From assembly GCA_017404545.1 (NCBI GenBank), contig JAFRCC010000012.1, positions 1 through 64,000 on the forward strand: a stretch of 64,000 nucleotides of DNA, read 5' to 3'. The notes under the pieces are model-generated. The model saw only the letters and a list, made by a program, of their open reading frames with translations. It was not told the DNA's origin and searched no databases. The translations under genes and the position numbers were made by a program. Of this stretch, positions 8,756 through 17,964 are shown piece after piece (positions within the stretch are counted from its first letter, which is position 1; each line of letters opens with the position of its first letter). The DNA is from Clostridia bacterium. Lineage in GTDB: Bacteria; Bacillota; Clostridia; TANB77; CAG-508.

Positions 8756-9625
8756 TTAAATAAAATTAGAAAATGGGGGAGTTGGCAATTTTATTGTTAC
8801 GTTATTCAAATATGATAGTATATTTGAGTCTGAAAAATGAAATATTAGTCTATAGCTAGAAAGCAGTTGTGTTTTCTTTTTATAGGCTTTATTAATTTCA
8901 TTTTTACCATATTTTCCATCTCCAATTATAGGATGACCAATATGTGCAAGATGAGCCCTAATTTGGTGCGTTCGGCCTGTTTCTAAAGTAACATCCAATA
9001 AACATATATTTTTTTCTTTGTTGCTTTTTATAATTTTATAGTGGGTTATAATTTTTTGATATTTAGGTAGTTGTTTATCTGAAATATAAACAAGTGCTTT
9101 TTTTGAATCTTTAAAAAGGTATGCTTCAAGTCTTTTTGAATTTGCCATAGGGATACCAGATACTAGAGCAATATAATGTTTTTCTATTAAATGATTTTTG
9201 AAAGCATCAAGTAAAATTCCATAACTTGTTTGATTTTTTGCAAAGATTGTCAAGCCAGATGTGTTTCGATCCAATCTATGACAAGGCTCTACAAACGAAC
9301 CATAATTTTTTTGGGCATAACTAGTTAACGATTCACTACCGGTAACTTCGAGTCCAATAGGTTTATTAAACACTATAATATTTTCGTCTTCATAAACAAT
9401 AGGAATTTCAAGTTTGGGCTCTAATATATCATCTGCTATATATATTTTTATTTCATCTCCAGTCTTTAGCAAACAATTTTCGGAAATTCTATTATTATTT
9501 ACTCGAATATCTCTCTTTCTAAGTGTTTTGTATATTGTTGAGGATGAAAGAGCTGGAAAGTGTTCCTTAATAAAATCTATTACTTTCTTGTTATTATATT
9601 TTTTATCTACAATTAAAATTTTCAT
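8756..9625 (-). CDS. RluA-type 23S rRNA pseudouridine synthase
   Basis: 289 residues. An S4-like RNA-binding domain (about 10-70) precedes the catalytic core. Motif II HRLDRNTSGL gives catalytic Asp119. Motif III appears as LETGRTHQIRAHLAHIGHPI. This fits the RluA/RluC/RluD/YlyB group, which isomerises specific uridines in large-subunit rRNA; the exact site cannot be told. I choose the ATG at 9625 rather than 9685 because the family start aligns there and a consensus promoter places transcription start on that A. Confidence 0.9.
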   Translation of the reverse strand: MKILIVDKKYNNKKVIDFIKEHFPALSSSTIYKTLRKRDIRVNNNRISENCLLKTGDEIKIYIADDILEPKLEIPIVYEDENIIVFNKPIGLEVTGSESLTSYAQKNYGSFVEPCHRLDRNTSGLTIFAKNQTSYGILLDAFKNHLIEKHYIALVSGIPMANSKRLEAYLFKDSKKALVYISDKQLPKYQKIITHYKIIKSNKEKNICLLDVTLETGRTHQIRAHLAHIGHPIIGDGKYGKNEINKAYKKKTQLLSSYRLIFHFSDSNILSYLNNVTIKLPTPPFSNFI

Positions 9626-9631
9626 GGCACT

Positions 9632-9660
9632 ATTATATACTAAAATTTGCAGTATATCAA
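9632..9660 (-). promoter_or_regulatory. Consensus sigma-A promoter of the RluA gene, leaderless layout
   Basis: On the reverse strand TTGATA (9660-9655), a 17-bp spacer, and TATAAT (9637-9632). Only six bases separate the -10 box from the ATG, so the predicted transcript starts at or next to the initiation codon with no room for a ribosome site. Confidence 0.75.
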
Positions 9661-9768
9661 TTTTTTTATCTCCATAAATTACCATAAAAATTTTTCTAAA
9701 AAATCTTTACTTTAAAATTAGGTTATGTGATAATTATGATAGTAAATTTATTGTAGGAGATGAAACAA

Positions 9769-10656
9769 ATGAAGAAATTAACAAAGAAAGTATTAATTAT
9801 TATAGTAGCGGTTATTTGTGTTCTTTTTATGGTGCAAACAAAATCAAGAGCTGTTAATACAACTTACGATGCGGATGTTAGTATTGAAGGCTCAATGGTA
9901 ACGATTACATTTACACTTGAAGATAATATTACTGATGACGAAGCAAGCACTTTTGAAAGTCAGGGATGGCATGCAAATGGAGCGAAAACTGTACAAAAAG
10001 ATGCGAGCGGTACATTGTTTGGATATGCTGCACATTCAGAACTTCATGAAGAGGGAGATGAAGATTATACAATTCAATATGGTATATACGCATTTCCAAT
10101 AAATGTTGAAGTTGGTGGAGAAGTAAGTGGTCTTGAATCTCTAAATGTTCAAATTGAAGATACAAGTATAGCAGAGCAAAATTCTGAAGGAAAAATTGTT
10201 GGTAAAGCCAATGGTAAAACTAAATACACTTTAACAAGTGATGGTATAACATTTTCTGCAGATGTAGTAGTTGGAACTGGTGAAAGTGACCCACCACAGG
10301 ATAATCCGGAAACACCATCTCAGGATGATCCAGAGACGCCATCTCAGGATGAACCAGAGACGCCCTCTCAGGATGAACCAGAGACACCCTCTCAAGATGA
10401 ACCAGAAACACCCTCTCAAGATGAACCAGAAACAACTAAGGAACCAATAGAGCCTGAAAAAAAGGATAATGATTCAGCAGGAAATGCTAACGGTGGAAAC
10501 AGTAATAGCAATAGTGGAGTAGCAAGTAAGAAAGATTCAACAACAGCAAATAAAGTGCTATCAAAAACAGGTGATGGTTTTATAGTATTGCTAGTAATCG
10601 CAGGAAGTGTTTTTGTAGTTATCAAAGCAAGATCAAAAATTTCAAAGAACAATTAA
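9769..10656 (+). CDS. Sortase-type cell-wall-anchored surface protein
   Basis: 295 residues. Signal peptide at about 1-31, globular region (about 32-165) with an IGx-like segment NVQIEDTSIAEQNSEGKIVG, then a Pro/Glu repeat (consensus DEPETPSQ), a Gly/Asn/Ser linker, and a C-terminal sorting signal: LSKTG at residues 264-268, a hydrophobic stretch and a basic tail. The fourth-from-last position differs from classic LPxTG, so the anchoring sortase may have relaxed specificity. The ATG at 9769 has TAGGAGA at proper spacing; the ATG at 9760 overlaps it. Function of the exposed domain unknown. Confidence 0.8.
   Translation: MKKLTKKVLIIIVAVICVLFMVQTKSRAVNTTYDADVSIEGSMVTITFTLEDNITDDEASTFESQGWHANGAKTVQKDASGTLFGYAAHSELHEEGDEDYTIQYGIYAFPINVEVGGEVSGLESLNVQIEDTSIAEQNSEGKIVGKANGKTKYTLTSDGITFSADVVVGTGESDPPQDNPETPSQDDPETPSQDEPETPSQDEPETPSQDEPETPSQDEPETTKEPIEPEKKDNDSAGNANGGNSNSNSGVASKKDSTTANKVLSKTGDGFIVLLVIAGSVFVVIKARSKISKNN
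10300..10437 (+). repeat. 24-bp tandem repeat encoding DEPETPSQ
   Basis: Five full 24-bp units plus a partial one inside the surface-protein gene (consensus GATGAACCAGARACRCCCTC followed by TCAR). Neighbouring units differ by only a few bases, so copy number is likely variable between strains. It forms the wall-spanning stalk. Confidence 0.9.
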
Positions 10657-10683
10657 GAATAAAATAAAAATTACCCGATTTTG

Positions 10684-10740
10684 AGGTGGACCTAAAATGT
10701 TAGATAAAAAGTTTAACAGAGATGGTCCACTTTTATTTGT
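10684..10740 (+). terminator. Imperfect hairpin, probable terminator or mobile-element end
   Basis: GTGGACC pairs with GGTCCAC; inside it TGTTAGA pairs imperfectly with TTTAACA. A T-rich stretch follows. It serves as a plausible terminator for the surface-protein gene. The GTGGACC ends also resemble terminal repeats of some IS3-type elements, but no transposase is present. Confidence 0.5.
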
Positions 10741-10802
10741 ACGATTTTTACTAATATCATAGTTACTATTTAATAGTTATGATAATAATAAAACCGTAAA
10801 AG

Positions 10803-10919
10803 TGGTTGTTGTCTGTATTTTTGACGCCCTTGCTGGAGTAATCAAAATTACTCCAATCGCCCTACGCATATGCTTCGGTTGGTCGCTGCGCGGGACTTTC
10901 AAAAACGCAGACAACGACC
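10803..10919. repeat. 117-bp MITE-like inverted-repeat element
   Basis: The 21-22 bp ends (TGGTTGTTGTCTGTATTTTTGA and, inverted, GGTCGTTGTCTGCGTTTTTGA) are near-perfect inverted repeats. An inner perfect hairpin GGAGTAAT-CAAA-ATTACTCC lies at 10835-10854. Local GC is higher than its surroundings. It has no coding capacity. Confidence 0.6.
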
Positions 10920-10991
10920 CTTTCTCTGACCTTATTAAATAAAAAAGTGTTAAATTGTAACATATCATAAGCTAAAAATATTCTGATTGTA

Positions 10992-11021
10992 TTGATAAGA
11001 TATGGCGATTTATGGTATTAT
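10992..11021 (+). promoter_or_regulatory. Probable lepA promoter
   Basis: TTGATA (10992-10997), 18-bp spacer, TATTAT (11016-11021), giving a transcript start about 45 bp before the lepA start. Confidence 0.6.
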
Positions 11022-11072
11022 ATTACTGGGAAAAATAGGATTTTATGATATAATAATTCTGTTATTGAAAGG

Positions 11073-12902
11073 ATGAATAAAAAAATAGTGAGTAATAGAA
11101 AAGAGCACATTAGAAATTTTAGTATTATAGCACATATAGATCATGGAAAATCAACACTGGCGGATAGGCTAATAGAGATGACAGGGGTACTTTCAAAAAG
11201 AGAAATGGAAAGCCAAGTTCTTGATAATATGGATATTGAAAAAGAGCGTGGAATTACTATTAAATCTCAAGCTGTGAGAATGCTATATAGAGCTAAAAAT
11301 GGTGAAGAATATGAATTTAATTTAATAGATACGCCAGGACATGTAGATTTTAATTATGAAGTATCTAGAAGTCTAGCTGCATGCGATGGAGCGATATTAG
11401 TGGTAGATAGTAGTCAGGGTGTAGAAGCACAAACACTTGCAAATGTATATTTAGCAATTGATAATAATTTGGAAATATTACCCGTAATTAATAAAATAGA
11501 TCTTCCAAATGCAAGACCACAAGAAGTAAAGGATGAAATAGAAGAAATTATTGGAATACCCGCACAAGATGCTCCATGTATTTCTGCAAAATCTGGTTTA
11601 AACGTGGAAGAAGTATTAGAGCGAATTGTTACTGATATACCAGCACCATCTGGAGATGAGAAATCAAATTTAAAATGTTTGATATTTGATTCACTATATA
11701 ATGACTATAAAGGGGCAATTGCATACGTTAGAGTTAAAGATGGTACAGTTACAGTTGGGGATGAAATTGAACTTATGGCATCCAAAAAAGTATTTACAGT
11801 TACAGAGCTTGGTTATTTTGAACCAGGTACATACGTACCTACAGAAAAGCTGGAAGCTGGAGATGTTGGATACATAGCTGCAAGCATAAAGAACTTATCT
11901 GATATAAGAGTGGGAGATACTATAACTCATAAGGGACAGCCAGCGGCAGAAGCACTACCAGGATATAAAAAAGTAAATCCTATGGTGTATTGTGGTTTAT
12001 ATCCGATGGATGGAAGCGATTATGAGAATTTAAAGGTTGCTTTAGAAAAGTTAAAATTAAATGATGCAGCTTTAGAATTTGAGCAGGAAACATCAGCAGC
12101 CCTTGGATTTGGATTTAGATGTGGTTTTTTAGGGCTATTACATTTAGAAATAATAGAAGAGCGACTTGATAGGGAGTTTGATTTGAGCCTAATTACAACA
12201 TCTCCATCAGTTGTATATAAGGTTCACAAAACAAACGGAGAAGTAGTAGATTTATATAATCCGTCTGAACTTCCAATACCAAATGAAATTTCTTATATAG
12301 AAGAGCCATTTGTTGAGGCAGAAATATTAACGCCAAAAGATTTTGTAGGGAATATAATGGAAATATGCCAAAATAGACGAGGTATATTTGTCGATATGAA
12401 ATATTTAGATCAAGCTAGAGTTACACTTATATATGAAATGCCACTTAACGAAATAATTTATGATTTCTTCGATAGTTTAAAATCAAATACTAAGGGATAT
12501 GCTTCATTTGATTATGAACTAAAGGAATATAGAAGGTCTGAACTAGTAAAACTAGATATTTGGGTTAATGGCGAAAGTGTAGATGCACTTTCTTTTATAG
12601 TTCACAAAGACATGGCTTATGATAAAGGGAAAAAAATGGTTGAAAAACTAAAAACAGTTATACCAAGGCACTTATTTACAATTCCATTACAAGCTGTAAT
12701 TGGAGGTAAAATTATAGCAAGGGAAACTATTTCGGCTATGAGAAAAGATGTGTTGGCTAAATGTTATGGTGGAGATATAACAAGGAAGAAAAAGCTGTTA
12801 GAAAAACAAAAGCGTGGAAAGAAGAAAATGCGTGAAATTGGAAATGTAGAAATACCACAAGAGGCATTCTTATCAGTATTAAAACTTGATGAAGAAGAAT
12901 AA
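11073..12902 (+). CDS. lepA: Elongation factor 4 (LepA)
   Basis: 609 residues if started at ATG 11073. LepA is a ribosome-associated GTPase that back-translocates or remodels stalled ribosomes. G1 [10 protein letters not shown]2 region [10 protein letters not shown]3 DTPGHVDF and G4 NKID are all present. The C-terminal LepA-specific domain ends in [20 protein letters not shown]. The start is uncertain: ATG 11073 directly abuts GAAAGG, while GTG 11088 (giving the family-typical [16 protein letters not shown]) has 15 bp spacing. rlmB follows by 30 bp. Confidence 0.97.
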   Translation: MNKKIVSNRKEHIRNFSIIAHIDHGKSTLADRLIEMTGVLSKREMESQVLDNMDIEKERGITIKSQAVRMLYRAKNGEEYEFNLIDTPGHVDFNYEVSRSLAACDGAILVVDSSQGVEAQTLANVYLAIDNNLEILPVINKIDLPNARPQEVKDEIEEIIGIPAQDAPCISAKSGLNVEEVLERIVTDIPAPSGDEKSNLKCLIFDSLYNDYKGAIAYVRVKDGTVTVGDEIELMASKKVFTVTELGYFEPGTYVPTEKLEAGDVGYIAASIKNLSDIRVGDTITHKGQPAAEALPGYKKVNPMVYCGLYPMDGSDYENLKVALEKLKLNDAALEFEQETSAALGFGFRCGFLGLLHLEIIEERLDREFDLSLITTSPSVVYKVHKTNGEVVDLYNPSELPIPNEISYIEEPFVEAEILTPKDFVGNIMEICQNRRGIFVDMKYLDQARVTLIYEMPLNEIIYDFFDSLKSNTKGYASFDYELKEYRRSELVKLDIWVNGESVDALSFIVHKDMAYDKGKKMVEKLKTVIPRHLFTIPLQAVIGGKIIARETISAMRKDVLAKCYGGDITRKKKLLEKQKRGKKKMREIGNVEIPQEAFLSVLKLDEEE

Positions 12903-12932
12903 GTTGCAGAATCAATTATATTGGAGGATTTT

Positions 12933-13736
12933 ATGAGTAATAATAAAAATCATAAATCAAAAGAAAAATATTTAGATATTGAGGAAAAGCAAGAGTATAC
13001 AGATCAAGTGGAAGGTAGAAACTCTGTTATAGAGCTATTAGAATCTGGACGAAGTATAAATAAAATTTTTATTGCAAATGGAGAAAAACATGGTTCCATA
13101 AATAAAATAATTGCATTAGCAAAAGAGCGCAGAATCGTGATATCCGAGATAGAAAGAGCTAAAATAAATCAAATGTCTCAAACTGATAATAATCAAGGTG
13201 TTATTGCAATTGTACCACCATTTAATTATTGCGAGGTAGATGAAATTTTAGCATTAGCAAAAGAGCGTGGAGAGCAACCTTTTATATTAATTTTAGATGG
13301 TATTGAAGATCCACATAACTTAGGATCAATAATTAGAACTGCAGAAACTGCTGGAGTTCATGGAATAGTAATACCTAAAAGAAGAGCTGCTTCAGTGAAT
13401 AGTACAGTAAACAAAGTATCAGCAGGAGCAGTTGAACATATGAAAATTGCTAGAGTAAACAATATTAATGAAACAATTAGATATCTAAAAGAAAATGATA
13501 TTTGGATATGTGGAACAGATATAAATACAAACACATATTATTATGGGCAAGATTTTACCATTCCAATTGGAATAGTAATTGGAAGTGAAGGATTTGGAAT
13601 GGGGAGATTAGTAAAAGAAAATTGTGATTTTCTAGTTAAAATTCCAATGAAGGGAAATATAACATCACTTAATGCTGCTGTATCTGCAGGAATTATAATG
13701 TATGAAGTTGTTAAACAAAGGATAAGTTTTAATTAA
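12933..13736 (+). CDS. rlmB: 23S rRNA (guanosine-2'-O-)-methyltransferase, TrmH/SpoU family
   Basis: 267 residues. An N-terminal L30e-like substrate-binding part is followed by a SPOUT knot domain. Motif 1 is ILDGIEDPHNLGSIIRTAE, motif 2 is GSEGFGMGRLVKENCD and motif 3 is IPMKGNITSLNAAVSAGI. This matches RlmB (2'-O-methyl G2251 in E. coli numbering). The ATG follows TTGGAGGATTTT. It has an unusual 30-residue charged N-terminal extension. Confidence 0.9.
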   Translation: MSNNKNHKSKEKYLDIEEKQEYTDQVEGRNSVIELLESGRSINKIFIANGEKHGSINKIIALAKERRIVISEIERAKINQMSQTDNNQGVIAIVPPFNYCEVDEILALAKERGEQPFILILDGIEDPHNLGSIIRTAETAGVHGIVIPKRRAASVNSTVNKVSAGAVEHMKIARVNNINETIRYLKENDIWICGTDINTNTYYYGQDFTIPIGIVIGSEGFGMGRLVKENCDFLVKIPMKGNITSLNAAVSAGIIMYEVVKQRISFN

Positions 13737-13749
13737 GGGGGAATTTAGT

Positions 13750-15150
13750 TTGAAAGCTAAAAAAGTATTGTTATTTATAATCATAGTATTACTATTGTTA
13801 ATTGGTGCTTTAGTTATTGTTTACTTTAAGACAGATATCTTTAAAACAAATACTCAAAAATTTTGGAAGTATGTTAATAAGAATGCGGAAATTATAGAAG
13901 CTTTTAATAATGAAGATATGCAGTCTATAAGGAATAAAAGAAGTAATAATCCATATGAAATTAATAGCAGTATGAATGTGCGTAAAGGAATAGATTCATA
14001 TATTTTTACAGCTAATACAAGAGCAGAAAATGCAAATAATATAATTACAAACTTTGATTTTCAGCATAATGATAGAGATATAATTAATTTTACATTAGTA
14101 AAAAAGAGCAATCTTATTGCTGCAAAACTTGATGATCTTGCAAATGGATATATAGCGATAAAGAATAATGACATACAAGAATTAGCTAAAGATGCGGGGA
14201 TAGAAGATGTAACTAATATACCAGATAACATAAATTGGTTTTCAATTTTAGATTTTTTGTATATGCAATCAAGTGATGAAAAATATTTTGTAGACACATA
14301 TTCTAAGTTAATTGAGCAGAATACATCAAAAGAAAATTATTCAGTTGAGGAATCAGGCTTAAAAATTGATGACAATATACATGCTGTAACAGGATATAAA
14401 ATAAAATTAACAGAGGACGAAACAAAGGATATAGCAAAGAAAATATTAACACATATGAAGGATGAAGATGCAAGGGCAATTAATTTTATTTCATCAAGAT
14501 TAAAATTGTTAAATGCACCTAAAAAATACACGGAATATGAAAACATATGCGAGCAAATTTCTAAACTAATAGAAAAAATTGATTCTATTGAAACTTCAGA
14601 TGACGTATTTCTTGAAATAACTACGTATGTGGAAAATAGTGAAACAGTACAAACAAATATAAAAGTAAAAGATGGTAATGTTATAAAAATAATTTTCAAA
14701 AAAGATGAAAATAAGATGTGTATTATTCAAGAGAATCCGAATAAAATTCTGGAAAAATCTGAAAATGGAATTATAAAGTACCTAGCGAACATACAAGAAA
14801 TAACACTATCTAATGAAATAAGTGGAGACAAAAAAATATCAACAATAAAATTAGATGCAAAATTTTATAATAACTTAGTTGTTGAATACAATTCAAGAAT
14901 TGCAATTTTAGATTCAGCAGAAAAAAATACAGAATTTGAGGATACTCCTAAAATGATTTTAAATGAATTAGAGCTTGATAACCTAAAACAAAAGTACAAA
15001 CTTATAATATATGGTCTTACTCAAATATATAATAACAAGAAAAATATGTTAAATAACAATCAAGAAGATGTGAATGTAGCAGAAAGTGATAATCAGAATG
15101 TAGAAAATACTACAGACTCGGAATCAGAAGATACAACACAGGACAATTAA
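13750..15150 (+). CDS. Membrane-anchored extracytoplasmic protein of unknown function
   Basis: 466 residues from a TTG start behind AAGGGGGAA. One N-terminal helix (about 5-27), then a soluble, probably external region rich in Asn, Lys and Asp without recognisable motifs, ending in an Asn/Asp/Glu-rich tail (VAESDNQNVENTTDSESEDT). The layout resembles anchored clostridial proteins seen near translation and envelope genes, but I cannot name a family. It sits between rlmB (13 bp upstream) and rpiA, probably co-transcribed. Confidence 0.6.
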   Translation: MKAKKVLLFIIIVLLLLIGALVIVYFKTDIFKTNTQKFWKYVNKNAEIIEAFNNEDMQSIRNKRSNNPYEINSSMNVRKGIDSYIFTANTRAENANNIITNFDFQHNDRDIINFTLVKKSNLIAAKLDDLANGYIAIKNNDIQELAKDAGIEDVTNIPDNINWFSILDFLYMQSSDEKYFVDTYSKLIEQNTSKENYSVEESGLKIDDNIHAVTGYKIKLTEDETKDIAKKILTHMKDEDARAINFISSRLKLLNAPKKYTEYENICEQISKLIEKIDSIETSDDVFLEITTYVENSETVQTNIKVKDGNVIKIIFKKDENKMCIIQENPNKILEKSENGIIKYLANIQEITLSNEISGDKKISTIKLDAKFYNNLVVEYNSRIAILDSAEKNTEFEDTPKMILNELELDNLKQKYKLIIYGLTQIYNNKKNMLNNNQEDVNVAESDNQNVENTTDSESEDTTQDN

Positions 15151-15187
15151 TTATAGTAAACGTAGTATAAAAAATGGAGGTAAACAT

Positions 15188-15877
15188 ATGAAGTGGGAAC
15201 AATATAATTTAGAATGGAATTCTGATATTTCAAATAAATTAGAAAAAGAAAAGTTAGCAGAAAAAATAGCCCAAAAAGTGCAAAATCATGATGTAATTGG
15301 GTTCGGATCAGGTTCAACATCATATCTTGCAGCAAAAGCTATCGCAAAAAGAATTCATGATGAGGGGATAGATATAACAGCAATTCCTACTTCATGCGAA
15401 ATAGATATTTTGTGTGGGAGTCTAGGGATAAAAACTTCATCAATCGACAAAGAAAAACCAGATTGGAGCTTTGATGGAACCGATGAATATGATAGTAATG
15501 GGTGGCTAATAAAAGGCAGAGGAGCAGCCATGTTTAAGGAAAAGCTAAATATTATCAATTCAAAAAAAGTATATATATTGGCGGATAGCACAAAACATGT
15601 TAAACGTTTGGGGATGAACTTTAGTGTTCCTATAGAATGTTTCCCATCTGCATATAGATATGTTTCTCAAGAATTAATAAAGCTTGGGACAGAAGAATGG
15701 AACTTAAGAGTTGGAAAAGGAAAAGATGGACCAATAATAACAGAAAATGGAAATTTTATAATTGATGCAAAGTTTTCAAATGTGTATGAGAATTTAGAAA
15801 AAGAGATAAAACTTATTCCAGGAGTAATAGAATCAGGATTATTTATTGGATATGAAAATATAGAAATATTGAATTAA
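15188..15877 (+). CDS. rpiA: Ribose-5-phosphate isomerase A
   Basis: 229 residues. It interconverts ribose-5-phosphate and ribulose-5-phosphate in the non-oxidative pentose phosphate pathway. Motifs GFGSGSTSY, SFDGTDE (catalytic acidic pair region) and KGRGAAMFKEKL are present. ATG has GGAGGT 7 bp upstream. Length is normal. Confidence 0.95.
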   Translation: MKWEQYNLEWNSDISNKLEKEKLAEKIAQKVQNHDVIGFGSGSTSYLAAKAIAKRIHDEGIDITAIPTSCEIDILCGSLGIKTSSIDKEKPDWSFDGTDEYDSNGWLIKGRGAAMFKEKLNIINSKKVYILADSTKHVKRLGMNFSVPIECFPSAYRYVSQELIKLGTEEWNLRVGKGKDGPIITENGNFIIDAKFSNVYENLEKEIKLIPGVIESGLFIGYENIEILN

Positions 15878-15892
15878 TAAAGGAGAAATGAT

Positions 15893-16960
15893 ATGTGGGG
15901 AGATATAGCGATTGCTTTTGTTCTAGCATTTATAACTTCATATGTAATTATACCATACTCAATGAGATTAGCTAGAAAAGTTAATGCTGTTGATAAACCA
16001 GAAGCGCGACGAATAAACAAAGTTGTAATGCCAAGACTTGGTGGTTTAGGTATAATTGCAGGATTTTTTGTATCGATGATATATTTAATAATATCTATGG
16101 AACTTGAGAACAAAACGGTACTTGATGAATATCATTGGAAAATAATTGGACTATTTATAGGTTTAGTAATTATAGGATTGGTAGGATTGGTAGATGATTG
16201 TAAACAGATTAAACCTATACTAAAATTACTTGGACAAACAGTAGCAGCTGCTGTTGTTATGGCCTTTGGAATAACTATTGGAGACTTTAATTTACCAATT
16301 ATAGATAAACTAATTGAACTTAATGGAATAATGGAATATATAATCACGTGGTTTTGGATAGTTGGAATTACAAACGCGATTAATCTAACAGACGGATTGG
16401 ACGGATTATCATCAGGAATAACTTTGATTGCATGTGTATCACTGCTAATAATATTTGCAATAAATGGATCTCCAATTATTTCAATAATATTGATAACGGC
16501 TCTAGCTGGAGGAATTGTAGGGTTCCTACCATTCAATGTGAATCCAGCTAAAACTTATATGGGAGATTGCGGATCTAACTTTTTGGGTTTTTCTATTTCA
16601 ATCATATCTATTTTAGGAATTGCAAAAACGTATACTATTTTAGTTATAATTGCACCACTTATAGTGCTTGCTCTTCCAATATTTGATACAGTTTTTGCAG
16701 TTATTAGAAGAATAGCAAAAGGAAAGTCTATTAAAGCAATATTTCAGCCGGATAACGGACATTTACATCATAAGCTAATGAAACTTGGATATTCACAGAA
16801 AGAGGCAGTTCTTATATTATATGGAGTGGCAACAACGCTAGGAATGTTTGCAATAATATTAATAGAAAGTGGAATTTGGAAAGCAATTTCATTTGCATTA
16901 TTAATAATTGCAATATTTGCCATAGGATATAATGATATATTGAGAAAGAATAAAGATTGA
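15893..16960 (+). CDS. tagO: Undecaprenyl-phosphate GlcNAc-1-phosphate transferase (TagO/WecA type)
   Basis: 355 residues with about ten to eleven membrane helices. It transfers GlcNAc-1-P from UDP-GlcNAc to undecaprenyl phosphate, the first step of teichoic acid or related wall polymer synthesis. Motifs are VDDCKQIKP (Mg-binding Asp pair), NLTDGLDGLSSG, MGDCGS and the GHLHHKL sugar-recognition motif near the cytoplasmic end. The next genes are an Alg14/Alg13-like pair and a LtaS-like enzyme, so all may serve one envelope polymer. Confidence 0.92.
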   Translation: MWGDIAIAFVLAFITSYVIIPYSMRLARKVNAVDKPEARRINKVVMPRLGGLGIIAGFFVSMIYLIISMELENKTVLDEYHWKIIGLFIGLVIIGLVGLVDDCKQIKPILKLLGQTVAAAVVMAFGITIGDFNLPIIDKLIELNGIMEYIITWFWIVGITNAINLTDGLDGLSSGITLIACVSLLIIFAINGSPIISIILITALAGGIVGFLPFNVNPAKTYMGDCGSNFLGFSISIISILGIAKTYTILVIIAPLIVLALPIFDTVFAVIRRIAKGKSIKAIFQPDNGHLHHKLMKLGYSQKEAVLILYGVATTLGMFAIILIESGIWKAISFALLIIAIFAIGYNDILRKNKD

Positions 16961-16971
16961 AAGGTCAAAAG

Positions 16972-17445
16972 ATGAAAAAAGTATTATTTATATCAAGCAC
17001 GGGAGGACATTTTAGTGAACTTTTACAATTAAAACCTTTATTTGACAAATATGATTCATATATTATAACCGAGAAAGATAAAACTAATAAGAATTATAAA
17101 AAAGAATATGGAGACAAGCTGTATTTTCTCCCATACGGAACAAGAAGTAAATTATTTTCATACATTTTCAAATATTTTTATTTGTGTTTAAAAACAATAT
17201 ATTTATTCTTTAAAATAAGACCTAGGTATATTGTTACAACTGGTACACACACAGCTGTACCAATGTGTTATTTAGGTAAAATATTTGGATGCAAAATTAT
17301 TTTTATAGAAACATTTGCAAATTCAAAATCAAAAACTTTATCTGGCAGAATGATATATCCTATTGCAAATTTATTCATAGTTCAATGGAAAGAAATGATA
17401 AAGTTATACCCGAAAGCAGTTTATGGTGGGTCTATATATAAATAG
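16972..17445 (+). CDS. Alg14-like (PssD/Cps14F-type) glycosyltransferase subunit
   Basis: 157 residues. N-terminal VLFISSTGGHFSELLQL is the Alg14/PssD signature, and RPRYIVTTGTHTAVPMCYLG follows. These proteins anchor the catalytic Alg13-like partner to the membrane and present the lipid-linked acceptor. The ATG at 16972 is preferred over a TTG overlapping the tagO stop. The partner gene follows 19 bp later. Confidence 0.85.
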   Translation: MKKVLFISSTGGHFSELLQLKPLFDKYDSYIITEKDKTNKNYKKEYGDKLYFLPYGTRSKLFSYIFKYFYLCLKTIYLFFKIRPRYIVTTGTHTAVPMCYLGKIFGCKIIFIETFANSKSKTLSGRMIYPIANLFIVQWKEMIKLYPKAVYGGSIYK

Positions 17446-17464
17446 AATTGGATAGGGATAAAAA

Positions 17465-17944
17465 ATGATATTAGTGTTATTAGGAACTCAAAACAATAGT
17501 TTTACTAGGTTATTGGAAGCCATACAGAGCAATATAGATAATAATGTAATACAGGAAGAGGTTATTGTTCAAGCTGGATTTACAAAATTTCAGTCAGATG
17601 ATATGAAAATATTTAATTTAATAGATAAGAATGAATTATCAGAATTGCAAGATAGAGCAGACTTAATAATAACTCATGGTGGTGTAGGTTCGATTATTTC
17701 TTCATTAAAAAAAGGAAAGAAAGTGATTGTTGTTCCAAGACTAAAAAAATTTGATGAACACGTTAATAACCATCAGTTACAAATAGCAAGGCGATTTGAA
17801 CAAGAAGGATATGTAAAGTATGTAATTAATATTAAAAATCTTGAAAAAGTTATTAAATCGATAGATAAATTTGTTCCAAGAAAATATGAGAGCGATGAAA
17901 GCAACATAATAACAATAATTGAAAATTTTATAGATAATAATTAG
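17465..17944 (+). CDS. Alg13-like (PssE-type) glycosyltransferase catalytic subunit
   Basis: 159 residues, GT28 C-terminal fold: MILVLLGTQNNSFTRLLEAI at the start and the donor-binding ADLIITHGGVGSIISSL, then GKKVIVVPRL. Together with the preceding gene it should add the second sugar to the undecaprenyl-linked primer made by TagO. Donor sugar cannot be deduced. Confidence 0.85.
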   Translation: MILVLLGTQNNSFTRLLEAIQSNIDNNVIQEEVIVQAGFTKFQSDDMKIFNLIDKNELSELQDRADLIITHGGVGSIISSLKKGKKVIVVPRLKKFDEHVNNHQLQIARRFEQEGYVKYVINIKNLEKVIKSIDKFVPRKYESDESNIITIIENFIDNN

Positions 17945-17964
17945 ATATGAAGCAGAGGGATTGT

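Larger units (their letters stand above)
10657..11072. other. Gene-free interval of 416 bp
   Basis: It contains an imperfect hairpin (10684-10732), a 117-bp inverted-repeat element (10803-10919) and the probable lepA promoter. I see no coding frame with a ribosome site. Confidence 0.7.

Noticed and set aside
10684..10919. Complete insertion sequence
   Set aside because: Inverted repeats are present but there is no transposase frame between or beside them.
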